The position numbers and the translations under genes were made by a program. 59,056 nt of DNA from Pseudomonadota bacterium (GTDB taxonomy: Bacteria > Pseudomonadota > Alphaproteobacteria > Rhizobiales > Xanthobacteraceae). Where the stretch lies: positions 1 through 59,056 of the forward strand of contig JAEYAU010000136.1 of the NCBI GenBank assembly GCA_023404705.1, read 5' to 3'. The notes under the pieces were generated by a model, which saw only the letters and a program-made list of their open reading frames with translations, was not told the DNA's origin and did no database searches. Of the stretch, positions 16,711-24,487 are shown piece after piece (the stretch's first letter is position 1; the number at the start of each line of letters is the position of its first letter).

Positions 16711-16734
16711 AACTGAGGTGAGCGCAAGCCTCGG

Positions 16735-18156
16735 TCACCCCGCCATCCGCGCCGCGAGCGCCGGAAACAGGTACGTCTTCCCGGACGCGAAGTCGTAGCT
16801 CGGGTCGTCCCAGGCGATCATCTTGCCGGGATTGAGCAGGCCGTTCGGGTCGGCCTCCTTCTTGAAGGCGAGCTGGACGGCGTCGGTCTGCTTCATGCCG
16901 CCCTCCTCCAGCGTGTAGCGGTGCGGGTTGAAGATCGGCGCGCCGAGATCCTCGTGGATGCGCATGATCTCCTCGAGGCGCTCCTCGGTGGTGAAGCGGA
17001 CGAGCGGCAGGCCGAAGCACGTGACCTTGCCGTCGAAGCGGACGAACTCGAGATGCGCCGGCACCTCGGCGCCGAAGCGGGCGTGGATCTTCTCGATCAA
17101 CGCGAGCTGGTTCGGGAAGGGATAGAGCACCTGCAGATAAGTGATCGAGGGATCGACGCGCAGCGCGCGGAGCGTCGTGTGGTTCCAGGTGAGCTCGAAG
17201 CCGGGCGGGAGCCCTTTTCCCTCGCCTTCGGCCAGCGTGTCTGAACGGAACAGGATGTCGCCGCGCTTGAAGCGGCGCGTCACCGTCAGCATGGCGTCGA
17301 GCGCATGTGCCGCGACCATGACGATGACGACGTGATGCTCGGGCTTGAAGGACCTTTGATGCCGCAGGAAATACTGATGCGGGACGGGCGCGGCGACCAC
17401 CGCGATGTTCTTCGTCAGCACACCGTCCTGCTCGCCGAGCGCGTTGGCGTATGCCGTGGCTTCGCCGAGACTCGGGAAGCCGACCATCACGTCGATCCAG
17501 TCGTAGGCGGGCGCCAGCGGCATCTCCAGCTCGAGAATGATGCCGTTGGTGCCGTAGGCGTGCGCGACCTTCTGCAGGTCGTCGCCACTGAGATCGAGCA
17601 CGCGCGGGCTCGCCTCCATGGTCGCGACCTTGAGGCGGATGATGTTGCCGGCGTCGCGCAGGCCGCCCCAGCGGATCGAGCCGACGCCGCCCGAGCCACC
17701 GCTGACGAAGCCGCCGATGGAGGCGGTCTGATAAGTGGAAGGATGCAGGCGCAGCTCCTGCGCGGAGTCCGCGCGGGTCACGCCGTCGATGGCGGCGAGG
17801 ATAGCGCCGGGCTCGGCGGTGACGCGGCCGGGGGCGATCGCGGTGACGCGATTCAGCCCCGAGAGATCGAGCACGACGCCGCCGGAGAGCGGCATGGCTT
17901 GGCCGTAGTTTCCGGTGCCGGTGCCGCGTGGCGTGATCGGGATGCCGAGCGCGAAGCAGGCGCTCATCACGGCGAGGACTTCGTCCTCGCGGGCTGGCGA
18001 AACGACGAGATCGGCCGTGACGTTCTCGAGCTGGCGCTTGAGCACCGGCGAATACCAATAGAAGTCGCGGCTCTTGTTGCGCATCAGCGCGGGATTGTCC
18101 TCGCAGCGGATGCCGGGAAGCCGGCGCTTCAGGGCGTCGATGTCATAGGCGGGCAT
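16735..18156 (-). CDS. FAD-binding (VAO/PCMH-type) oxidoreductase, paralog 2
   Basis: A 473-residue flavoprotein clearly homologous to the one at 13590. Shared features are the KSRDFYWYSPVLKRQL segment, TGTGNYGQAMPLSGGVVLD, GGFVSGGSGGVGS, and the GLLNPGKM C-terminal motif. It has an extra C-terminal tail of about 20 residues. Its 5' end overlaps the amidohydrolase gene by 28 bases, so the two are translated as a unit. The duplicate flavoproteins probably act on related substrates or successive steps (inference). I place the start at MPAYDIDALK; the longer upstream frame is the antisense of another gene. Confidence 0.88.
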   Translation of the reverse strand: MPAYDIDALKRRLPGIRCEDNPALMRNKSRDFYWYSPVLKRQLENVTADLVVSPAREDEVLAVMSACFALGIPITPRGTGTGNYGQAMPLSGGVVLDLSGLNRVTAIAPGRVTAEPGAILAAIDGVTRADSAQELRLHPSTYQTASIGGFVSGGSGGVGSIRWGGLRDAGNIIRLKVATMEASPRVLDLSGDDLQKVAHAYGTNGIILELEMPLAPAYDWIDVMVGFPSLGEATAYANALGEQDGVLTKNIAVVAAPVPHQYFLRHQRSFKPEHHVVIVMVAAHALDAMLTVTRRFKRGDILFRSDTLAEGEGKGLPPGFELTWNHTTLRALRVDPSITYLQVLYPFPNQLALIEKIHARFGAEVPAHLEFVRFDGKVTCFGLPLVRFTTEERLEEIMRIHEDLGAPIFNPHRYTLEEGGMKQTDAVQLAFKKEADPNGLLNPGKMIAWDDPSYDFASGKTYLFPALAARMAG

Positions 18157-19481
18157 GGCGCGCGGGATTCCGCATTGAGTTGATCGAGCTCGCGATAATC
18201 GGGGAGCGTGGTGTCGATGGTGCGGCCCGCGACCACGACGACGCGGTCGGCCTGCGGGCGCGAGACGAGCTCGTGGCCGTCGCGCGCGCGCGTGAGCACC
18301 AGGTCGGCGGGGCCGCCGGCCTGCAGGCGGCCGTGTGCGGTGAGGGCCATGTGATCGGCGGCCGTGATGCCGAGCAGGCGCATCCAGGGGCGATCCGAAT
18401 GATCGAGATGCAGGATGCGCGTCGCCTCGCGCCACACCTCGAGCATGTCGAGGTCGCCATAGGCGTAGAAGGGATCGCGCGTGTTGTCGCTCGCGACCAT
18501 CACGGGGATGCCGGCGGCGTCGAGCTCGTGCAAGGGCGCGACGCCGCGCCAGCGCGGCGTGCGGCGCGCGGTGCGGTCCTGCAGATACATGTTGCACATG
18601 GGGAGCGAGACCACCGACATGCCGGCGTCGCCGACGCGCTCGACGATGCGCGCGTGCTCGTCGCCTTCCGTGAGCGCGAGCGAGCAGCAATGGCCGGCGA
18701 GGATTTTGCCGTTGTACTTGTGGCGGCGCGCCGCGAGCGCGATGCGCTCGAGCGTGCGCGCATCGGGCGAATTGCTCTCGTCGACGTGGAAGTCGAGCGC
18801 GAGGCCATGCGCGAGCGCGGCGCCGAAGATGCGGTCGAGCGCAAGCTCCAGCTTCGGCCCGGGCGGCTCGCCGAGGAAGGTGACGCCGCCGAGAATGCCG
18901 CCGTGGCGCGCCACGGTCTCGGCGATGGCGCGAAACTGCGGCTCGTCGTCGGCCGCGAGGTCGACCGGGAACAGCGCGACCGCCTGTAAGGCGAGGCGAT
19001 CCTTCCAGGCTTCGCGCAGCTCGGCGAAGACCGGCCAGGAGATCGCGGTCTGCGGGCCAATGGAATCGAGATGGGTGCGGATCGCGCCGGTGCCGTGCGC
19101 GAAGGCGCAGCGGAGCGCGAAGTCCATCCGCGCGGCGACGTCGGCCGCGGTCCAGTTCGCCTCGCGGTCCTCCATCACGGCATTGCGCGCGCCGAAGAAG
19201 GTGCCGTCCGGATTGGGACTGCGTCCCCAGATGTGACCCTTGTCGAGATGCGTGTGGATGTCGACGAAGCGCGGCAGCGCGAGGCCGCCGTCGAGATCCA
19301 CGGCCGGCAGCGCCTGCGGCGCCGTGCCGGGCGCGCCGAGCGCGAGGATGCGGCCGTTCTCGACCGCGATCTCGCAGTCGACGATCGCATGCGGCGGTCC
19401 GCTCAACGCCGGCGCGAGCGAAGCCGGCACGCGCGCATTGACGAGGCGATAGGCGGATCCGGGCAGCGTGACGAAAGGCAT
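18129..19481 (-). CDS. Cytosine-deaminase-like amidohydrolase
   Basis: A 450-residue member of the metal-dependent amidohydrolase superfamily, CodA-like subgroup. VDIHTHLDKGH gives the first metal ligands (His76, His78). LDFHVDES, GHCCSL and VMVASDNTRDPFYAYGD follow in the order seen in cytosine deaminases, including the catalytic Glu and Asp. Relatives act on cytosine, isoguanine, creatinine or thiamine-related pyrimidines, so the name gives the fold and not the substrate. It is cytosolic. The gene overlaps the flavoprotein gene by 28 bases. There is no clear ribosome-binding site; the start rests on the N-terminal alignment. Confidence 0.85.
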   Translation of the reverse strand: MPFVTLPGSAYRLVNARVPASLAPALSGPPHAIVDCEIAVENGRILALGAPGTAPQALPAVDLDGGLALPRFVDIHTHLDKGHIWGRSPNPDGTFFGARNAVMEDREANWTAADVAARMDFALRCAFAHGTGAIRTHLDSIGPQTAISWPVFAELREAWKDRLALQAVALFPVDLAADDEPQFRAIAETVARHGGILGGVTFLGEPPGPKLELALDRIFGAALAHGLALDFHVDESNSPDARTLERIALAARRHKYNGKILAGHCCSLALTEGDEHARIVERVGDAGMSVVSLPMCNMYLQDRTARRTPRWRGVAPLHELDAAGIPVMVASDNTRDPFYAYGDLDMLEVWREATRILHLDHSDRPWMRLLGITAADHMALTAHGRLQAGGPADLVLTRARDGHELVSRPQADRVVVVAGRTIDTTLPDYRELDQLNAESRAPCPPMTSTP

Positions 19482-19553
19482 GCGATCTCCGAGCTGTGGT
19501 CGCCGAGACCGTAGCCTGCTAAGCAAGAACCGTGCAATTCGGGGACGCGAGTC

Positions 19554-19946
19554 ATGAACAAGCCTGTGACACCGACGCAGATCCGCGCGCCCTTCGCGGC
19601 CTACAGCCACGGCATTCTGGTGCCGCCCGGCGCACGCATGCTGTTCACGTCGGGCCAGCTCGGCGTCGCGCCGGACGACAAGGTTCCGGACGATGTCGAG
19701 GCGCAGGCGGTGCTCTGCTTCGAGAACATCAAGGCGATCCTCGACGAAGCCGGGATGAGCTTTGCCGACGTGGTGCGCTACAATGCCTTCGTCACCGACC
19801 GCGCCTATTTTCCGGTCTACGGCGCGGTGCGCAGCCGCTACGCGATCGGCGATGCCTTCGCCTCGACGCTGGTGGTGGTCGCGGGCTTCACGCGGCCCGA
19901 GTTCCGGGTTGAGGTGGAAGTGACGGCCGCGCAGGCGGGCACGTGA
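19554..19946 (+). CDS. RidA/YjgF-family protein
   Basis: A 130-residue protein of the Rid family, trimeric enzymes that hydrolyse reactive imines/enamines released by PLP or amine-oxidising enzymes. The family segments LFTSGQLGV, FENIKAILDEAGMSFADVV and the C-terminal VEVEVTA are present. The catalytic-arginine region, usually VAR-LP, reads VAGFTRPEFR, so this is not an archetypal RidA and may have another ligand. It is 15 bases upstream of a PLP enzyme, which fits a role in cleaning up its intermediates. Confidence 0.88.
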   Translation: MNKPVTPTQIRAPFAAYSHGILVPPGARMLFTSGQLGVAPDDKVPDDVEAQAVLCFENIKAILDEAGMSFADVVRYNAFVTDRAYFPVYGAVRSRYAIGDAFASTLVVVAGFTRPEFRVEVEVTAAQAGT

Positions 19947-19961
19947 GGCAGGAGAGCTGCC

Positions 19962-21257
19962 ATGCATGACCGACGGACATTTCTGACCGGCGCAACGCTG
20001 ACCGCGCTGCTGCCGGTGCGCGACGCGCTCGCGGACAACGGGGTCCTCGCCCCTAACGCGGGCTGGGACGACGTGCGCGCGCAGTTCGCGCTCAGCGACG
20101 ATCTCATCCATATGAGCGCCCTGCTCCTCGCGTCGAACCCGGCCTCGGTGCGCGCCGCGATCGAGCGGCATCGGCGCGCGCTCGATGCAGATCCGGTCGG
20201 CTATCTGAACCAGAACGGCAATCGGCTGCTCGAGGAGGCGCGCGCGGCGGCGGGCCGCTATCTCGAGGTGCCGGGCAGCGCGATCGCGCTCACCGACAGC
20301 ACCACCATGGGCATCGGGCTCGTCTACAACGGACTGCGGCTCAAGCCGGGCGACGAGGTGCTCACCACCGAGCACGACTTCTATGCGACGCACGAGGCGC
20401 TGCGTCTGGCGGCGCAGCGCACGGGCGCGCAGGTGCGGCGCGTGGCGCTGTTCGAGCAGCCGCAGGAAGCGAGCGAGGACGAGATCGTGGCGCGCCTCGC
20501 GCGTGCGATCACGCCGGCGACCCGCGTGCTGGCGCTCACCTGGGTGCATTCCGCGACGGGTCTCAAGCTGCCGCTGCGGCGCATCGCCGACGCGGTCGAG
20601 AAGATCAACGCGGCGCGCGACGAGCAGACACGTGTGCTCATCTGCGTCGACGGCGTGCACGGCTTCGGCAACCAGGACGCGCGGCTCGCGGATCTCGGCT
20701 GCGACCTGTTCATGGCGGGCTGCCACAAGTGGCTGTTCGGCCCGCGCGGCACCGGGCTGATCGCCGGCACCGAGCGCGGCTGGCAGGCGCTGCGGCCCAT
20801 CATCCCGAGCTTCGCGGACGGGCGCAGCTGGACCGGCTGGATGAACGGCCACGATCCGATCGGCCCGACCGACGCGACCCGCATGATGCCGGGCGGCTTC
20901 AAGCCGTTCGAGCATCAATGGGCGCTTTCCGAGGCGTTCGCGTTTCACGACACGATCGGCAAGGCGCGCGTCGCGAGGCGTACCGCGGAGCTCGCGGCAC
21001 AGCTCAAGGAAGGCCTCGCCGCGATTCCGCGCGTCACGGTCTACACGCCGCGTGCACCTCAGCTCTCGGGCGGCCTCGTCTGCTTCGACGTGGAGGGATT
21101 CACGCCGCCCGCGCTGGTGAAGCGGTTGCGCGAGCGCCGCGTGGTCGCGACCACGACGCCATATGCGCGCTCGCATGCGCGGCTCACGCCGAGCATCATC
21201 AACACGCCGGCCGAGATCGAGACCGCGCTGCGCGAGATCCGTGCGTTGGCGGGATGA
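19962..21257 (+). CDS. Exported class-V-aminotransferase-fold PLP enzyme (isopenicillin-N-epimerase-like)
   Basis: A 431-residue protein. The PLP lysine is in the motif FMAGCHKWLFGPRGTG, preceded by CVDGVHGFG (the pyridine-binding Asp). HDFYATHEAL and the SATGLKLPL region match the isopenicillin N epimerase/cysteine-desulfurase-like group. The N-terminus MHDRRTFLTGATLTALLP is a Tat-type signal, so the enzyme is probably folded with PLP in the cytoplasm and exported. A PLP enzyme with a Tat signal is uncommon but known. It is the second gene of a pair with the RidA-family protein. The reaction is unknown. Confidence 0.85.
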   Translation: MHDRRTFLTGATLTALLPVRDALADNGVLAPNAGWDDVRAQFALSDDLIHMSALLLASNPASVRAAIERHRRALDADPVGYLNQNGNRLLEEARAAAGRYLEVPGSAIALTDSTTMGIGLVYNGLRLKPGDEVLTTEHDFYATHEALRLAAQRTGAQVRRVALFEQPQEASEDEIVARLARAITPATRVLALTWVHSATGLKLPLRRIADAVEKINAARDEQTRVLICVDGVHGFGNQDARLADLGCDLFMAGCHKWLFGPRGTGLIAGTERGWQALRPIIPSFADGRSWTGWMNGHDPIGPTDATRMMPGGFKPFEHQWALSEAFAFHDTIGKARVARRTAELAAQLKEGLAAIPRVTVYTPRAPQLSGGLVCFDVEGFTPPALVKRLRERRVVATTTPYARSHARLTPSIINTPAEIETALREIRALAG

Positions 21258-21375
21258 CGAGAGCTTCAACATCGCGCTGAAGTTCGCGTGAGGACAGTCA
21301 GGTAGCCGATCTCGTTTCCGCGGCGCGTTTCGCGCCCGGAGCTTGTTCGTAGCTTCAGCACTTCCCCGAAGGGAT

Positions 21376-21501
21376 GGAGCCCCGAGAGGCGCCAGCCCGC
21401 TTGCGAGACGGGCTTACGTCCCGGATCGCCGGAACGTTAAGCGGGACAGCGGCCCCGCCCGAGGGTCCATGACGCGGACCCCCTGCGCCTCTCGGCGCTC
21501 C
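21376..21501. ncRNA. Candidate structured RNA, element A (multi-branch)
   Basis: A 17-base closing stem (21376-21392 with 21485-21501, one mismatch) encloses three separate perfect 6-bp hairpins: AGCCCG/CGGGCT, GTCCCG/CGGGAC and GGGTCC/GGACCC. This cloverleaf-like multi-branch arrangement in a gene-free region, near a tRNA gene, is what a noncoding RNA or regulatory leader would look like. I could not match it to 6S, SRP, RNase P, tmRNA or a known riboswitch by eye. Both strands fold equally well, so the strand is undecided. Confidence 0.45.
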
Positions 21502-21514
21502 ACCGCGGCCGTGT

Positions 21515-21601
21515 CGGAGTCGGGGCACGCTGGCAAGCTGAGCTTTCGCTGAGCCACCTTGCGGTTCTGGCGGCCGATCGTGCCGCCGGCTCCCGACTCC
21601 G
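21515..21601. ncRNA. Candidate structured RNA, element B (long hairpin)
   Basis: A perfect 10-bp stem CGGAGTCGGG (21515-21524)/CCCGACTCCG (21592-21601), extended by GCAC/GTGC across a bulge, with an inner GCAAG/CTTGC stem. It begins 13 bases after element A and may be part of the same transcript. Confidence 0.4.
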
Positions 21602-21934
21602 CCAGGCCCCGGTTGATCACGCCGGACCCTGCAGGCCGCTCTCCGCTCCGCCAAACACGCCATCCGGATGACGCGTCTCGCGTGCCGAGATGACGCAAGG
21701 ATCGCTCAAGTCGCAGGCGTCGTCAAGAACAAAACGAGAACACAAAGCCGTGAATGCGGTGCCTCGCTGTATCTTCACGGGCGCCACGAGCCCGGTGATC
21801 CGCAACACCACGCCCCAACTCAGCCATTGCCCGACGCGGCAACCCACATTAAATGTCTCGGCGCCGCACGCGGCACCTCTGGCCACGCCGATGGAGGCCC
21901 CGACCGGGCCCAACCCATTGGTCCGCTTGGCTTT

Positions 21935-22008
21935 TGGGGGATAGTTCAACGGTAGAACAGCGGACTCTGACTCCGTTAATCTAGGTTCGAATCCTAGTCC
22001 CCCAGCCA
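21935..22008 (+). tRNA. tRNA-Gln (anticodon CUG)
   Basis: A 74-base tRNA including an encoded CCA. Acceptor arm TGGGGGA/TCCCCCA with U1-A72 and discriminator G73, both typical of tRNA-Gln. D arm GTTC-AACGGTA-GAAC; anticodon arm GCGGA-CTCTGAC-TCCGT with anticodon CTG; T arm CTAGG-TTCGAAT-CCTAG. The gene is complete. greB follows 44 bases downstream on the same strand. Confidence 0.97.
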
Positions 22009-22052
22009 CTGCCCCGGATCGCAGGACAGTCTCCGCCGCGTGCAGACAGGCC

Positions 22053-22601
22053 ATGAGCAAAGCCTTCACAAAAGAAACCGATGCCGCCGAGGACGTCGAT
22101 GACGATTTGCCGGACGCGCTGCCGGCCAACGTCAAGAACTACGTCACCCCGGCCGGGCACGCCGCGCTGCAAGAGGAACTGCGCCGGCTGCGGCAGGACG
22201 AACGTCCCAAGGTGGTCGAGGTGGTGAGCTGGGCGGCGGGCAACGGCGATCGCTCGGAGAACGCAGACTACCAGTATGGAAAGAAGCGGCTGCGCGAGAT
22301 CGATCGCCGCATTCGCTACCTCACCAAACGGCTGGAGAGCGCCGTCGTCGTCGACCCGAAGCAGCAGCAGGGCCTGAGCCAGGTGTTCTTCGGCGCGACC
22401 GTCACCTACGCCAAGGCCGACGGCACGGAGCACACGGTCACTCTGGTCGGCGTGGACGAAGCCGACATTGCGCAACGCAAGATCTCGTGGCGCTCGCCGG
22501 TGGCACAGGCGCTGATGAAGGCGCGCGTCGACGACACGGTGAGCCTCCGCACGCCGGCCGGCGTCGAGGAGATCGAGATCGTGTCGATCGCGTATCGGTG
22601 A
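22053..22601 (+). CDS. greB: Transcription elongation factor GreB
   Basis: A 182-residue GreA/GreB family factor that binds the RNA polymerase secondary channel and stimulates cleavage of backtracked transcripts. The coiled-coil tip holds the acidic pair in NGDRSENADYQYG, and the diagnostic GreB stretch KKRLREIDRRIRYLTKRLE follows. The C-terminal FKBP-like domain ends with ISWRSPVAQALM. An acidic N-terminal extension (TKETDAAEDVDDDLPDA) is longer than in E. coli. It lies just after the tRNA-Gln gene. Confidence 0.93.
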   Translation: MSKAFTKETDAAEDVDDDLPDALPANVKNYVTPAGHAALQEELRRLRQDERPKVVEVVSWAAGNGDRSENADYQYGKKRLREIDRRIRYLTKRLESAVVVDPKQQQGLSQVFFGATVTYAKADGTEHTVTLVGVDEADIAQRKISWRSPVAQALMKARVDDTVSLRTPAGVEEIEIVSIAYR

Positions 22602-22710
22602 ACCACTGTCTCGATCCCGCTCAACTAGCCGCTTGGCCATTCGCCCGCTGATGCGTTGTGCGTGACAGCGTGACAGACAAGACGTGGCCAGGAAGGCACG
22701 CACGGCTACG

Positions 22711-23085
22711 TTAACAGTGTCCCTGCCATTGCCACTGCTCGATAATGTAGTCGGCCAATGTCGGATTCAGCTTCGTCGTTGAGGCAACAACGGACGCGCG
22801 GCATGTGAGCTGTTGTACTTGGCTCGGCGCCACCATGACGGCTCCGCCATACATCGGAACCGCCATTGCTGGAGTTTGATGAAAGCCGGTTTTTTCCCAT
22901 TGGAAGGCCATCTTGTTTGGTCCCATCGGGAATTGCGTAGTCGGCGGTCCGATGGCAAGGACGACCGACGAAACGGGCTGCCCCACATAGCTAGCAAATT
23001 GATTATTGAGTTGTTCCTGACGCGCAGCGCCGCATCCGGCAACGCTAAAGCATACGATTGCTAGCAAAGAGAGACGCACGTACAT
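22711..23085 (-). CDS. Small predicted lipoprotein
   Basis: A 124-residue protein with a lipoprotein signal: hydrophobic MYVRLSLLAIVCFSVAGCG with the lipobox VAGC at about residues 15-18. The mature part is small and ends in YIIEQWQWQGHC. I do not recognise a family, although the pattern GQPVSSVVLAIGPPTTQFPMG resembles small outer-membrane lipoproteins of the SmpA/OmlA-like type. Base composition is visibly less GC-rich than its neighbours, as is the flanking sequence, so it may be a recent arrival. Confidence 0.65.
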   Translation of the reverse strand: MYVRLSLLAIVCFSVAGCGAARQEQLNNQFASYVGQPVSSVVLAIGPPTTQFPMGPNKMAFQWEKTGFHQTPAMAVPMYGGAVMVAPSQVQQLTCRASVVASTTKLNPTLADYIIEQWQWQGHC

Positions 23086-23271
23086 CGCAGAGCCCCCCTG
23101 GCATCTTAGGAACAACTATTCTACAGGGCGGGGAGCCAATGTGCGATGGGGCCTGGGACGTCAACAGAGCGATCGAATTGCTCATTGAGTCGCCTCGATT
23201 TTTCAGATGCTGCTGCGCTCGGCGCCATCCCCATGAAGGCGCACTACTTGACAGCGCGGGTCACCCGGCCC

Positions 23272-24390
23272 TCACACCGCCCCACTCGCCCACTTCACCA
23301 GATCCCTCGCCACCTTCCCGAAGGCCTCGTCGAGCGCCTTGGCGGCGGTGCCCGCATTGGTGATCTGGGCGGGCGCGGTAGCGCGGAAGAGCTCGGCCGC
23401 GACGACATTGCCGTCCTCGACGATCTTCGCCGTGAACTCGATGTCGGCCATCGGGCTGTTGTCGTCGGTCGAGATCTGGAACCGGCGCAGGTCGATCATC
23501 AGCTGAAGCTTGGCCGGCATGCCGTCGAGCGGCTTCGTCACCTTGCCGAGGAAATTGGCGTTCTCGAAGCTCTGCACGATGCGCGCCTGTAAGAGCTTCG
23601 GCAGGCTGTCGGCCCAGCGGGCGCTGGCGAAGGAGGGATCGTCGCCGCCGGCCGGCCGCACCAGCACCTTCTGGGTGTCGTAGAGCAGCACCGTGCTGAT
23701 CTCCGGCACGCTCATGGGACTGGGCAGCTCCTTGGACGCCGCCGGAAAATCCTTCGGCGGCGTCAGGTCGTAGATCACACCCGTCGTCTCGCCCTTGCCG
23801 CCGGTCATGCGCTCGATGCCCGCGAGGATGCCGTCCACCTTGTCGGAGTTGCGCGCGAGCGCCGCCGAGAAGGTGTTGATGTTGGCGATGGCGCTCTTCA
23901 GCGGCTCGGAATTGTCCTCGAGAATGGTGTTGAAGTTCTTGAGCGCGGTGCGCGCCATCTGGGTCATGCCTTGGCCGGCCGACGGGTCCGCGATCAGCAG
24001 CGGCGGCGTGCCGCCGGGCCCGGGCGCCAGCGGCTGGCCGCTGCCGCCCTCGAAGGTCACGACCGGGATGCCGGTCACGCCCTGGAAGTCCATGCCGACG
24101 CGCGTGTCGCTGCGCACCGGCGTGCCGCCGGCCACCGCCACGGTCGCGATCACCCGGCCGCCATTGGCGGCGTCGAAGCGCAGGTCCGTCACCTCGCCGA
24201 CGCGGACGCCGTTGAACTGGACGCCCGCGCCCTTCGAGAGGCCCGACACCGTGTTCTCGAAGCGGATCGTGTAGAGCGCCCGCTCGCCGATGCCGGTCGG
24301 GGTGCCCATCCAGTAGACGAAGGAGAAGGACGCGACGATGACCGCGAGCACGAAGGCTCCGATCAGGACGTAGGGTGCGCGATGTTCCAA
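23272..24390 (-). CDS. MCE (MlaD) domain protein fused to an ABC-transport auxiliary domain
   Basis: A 372-residue protein. One N-terminal transmembrane helix (APYVLIGAFVLAVIVASF) is followed by an MCE domain at about residues 25-115 (VSGLSKGAGVQFNGVRVGEV), then a helical stretch to about 205. The last 140 residues (TVLLYDTQKVLVRP, RWADSLPKLLQARI) resemble the PqiC/ABC-type transport auxiliary lipoprotein family. MCE proteins form periplasmic lipid conduits with MlaE/MlaF-type ABC partners. Here no permease or ATPase is adjacent, and the auxiliary part has no lipobox of its own. I chose the TTG start at 24390 (MEHRAPYVL) because it gives the usual N-terminus. Confidence 0.8.
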   Translation of the reverse strand: MEHRAPYVLIGAFVLAVIVASFSFVYWMGTPTGIGERALYTIRFENTVSGLSKGAGVQFNGVRVGEVTDLRFDAANGGRVIATVAVAGGTPVRSDTRVGMDFQGVTGIPVVTFEGGSGQPLAPGPGGTPPLLIADPSAGQGMTQMARTALKNFNTILEDNSEPLKSAIANINTFSAALARNSDKVDGILAGIERMTGGKGETTGVIYDLTPPKDFPAASKELPSPMSVPEISTVLLYDTQKVLVRPAGGDDPSFASARWADSLPKLLQARIVQSFENANFLGKVTKPLDGMPAKLQLMIDLRRFQISTDDNSPMADIEFTAKIVEDGNVVAAELFRATAPAQITNAGTAAKALDEAFGKVARDLVKWASGAV

Positions 24391-24487
24391 CGGTCGATCC
24401 CAATGCGTGGGCGAGCGCCGAGGCCCGGACCGGGCCAGCATACCCGGGACGCGGCGAGCAGCAATGCCCGCGCGAAAAGGCCCTGAA

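Larger units (their letters stand above)
21258..21934. other. Gene-free region of 677 bases with RNA-like structure
   Basis: No frame here has a convincing ribosome-binding site, family motif or coding bias. The minus-strand frame ending at 21414 is arginine- and glycine-rich and tracks the hairpins. The left half holds two large dyads, described separately, and a GGCGCG-TTT-CGCGCC hairpin at 21322-21336. The right half (about 21700-21930) has lower GC and no strong fold. On the minus strand a TTGACG near 21722-21717 could be a -35 element pointing towards the dyads. Confidence 0.6.

Noticed and set aside
13461..16727. Minus-strand frame of 1088 codons
   Set aside because: It runs antisense through the FAD oxidoreductase, reductase and creatininase genes and both repeats; no motif or ribosome-binding site. 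A GC-rich shadow.
19482..21272. Upstream extension of the amidohydrolase frame
   Set aside because: It is antisense to the RidA and PLP-enzyme genes; the conserved amidohydrolase N-terminus starts at 19481.
21376..21501. 6S RNA
   Set aside because: 6S is one long hairpin with a central bubble; this element has three separate hairpins in a closed loop and is shorter.
21935..22008. tRNA-Gln as an attachment site of an integrated element
   Set aside because: No second copy of the tRNA 3' end and no integrase gene were seen in the window.
21617..22135. Minus-strand frame containing GLGFEPRLTESESAVLPLNYPP
   Set aside because: This is the well-known artefact of translating the reverse strand of a tRNA gene (here tRNA-Gln).
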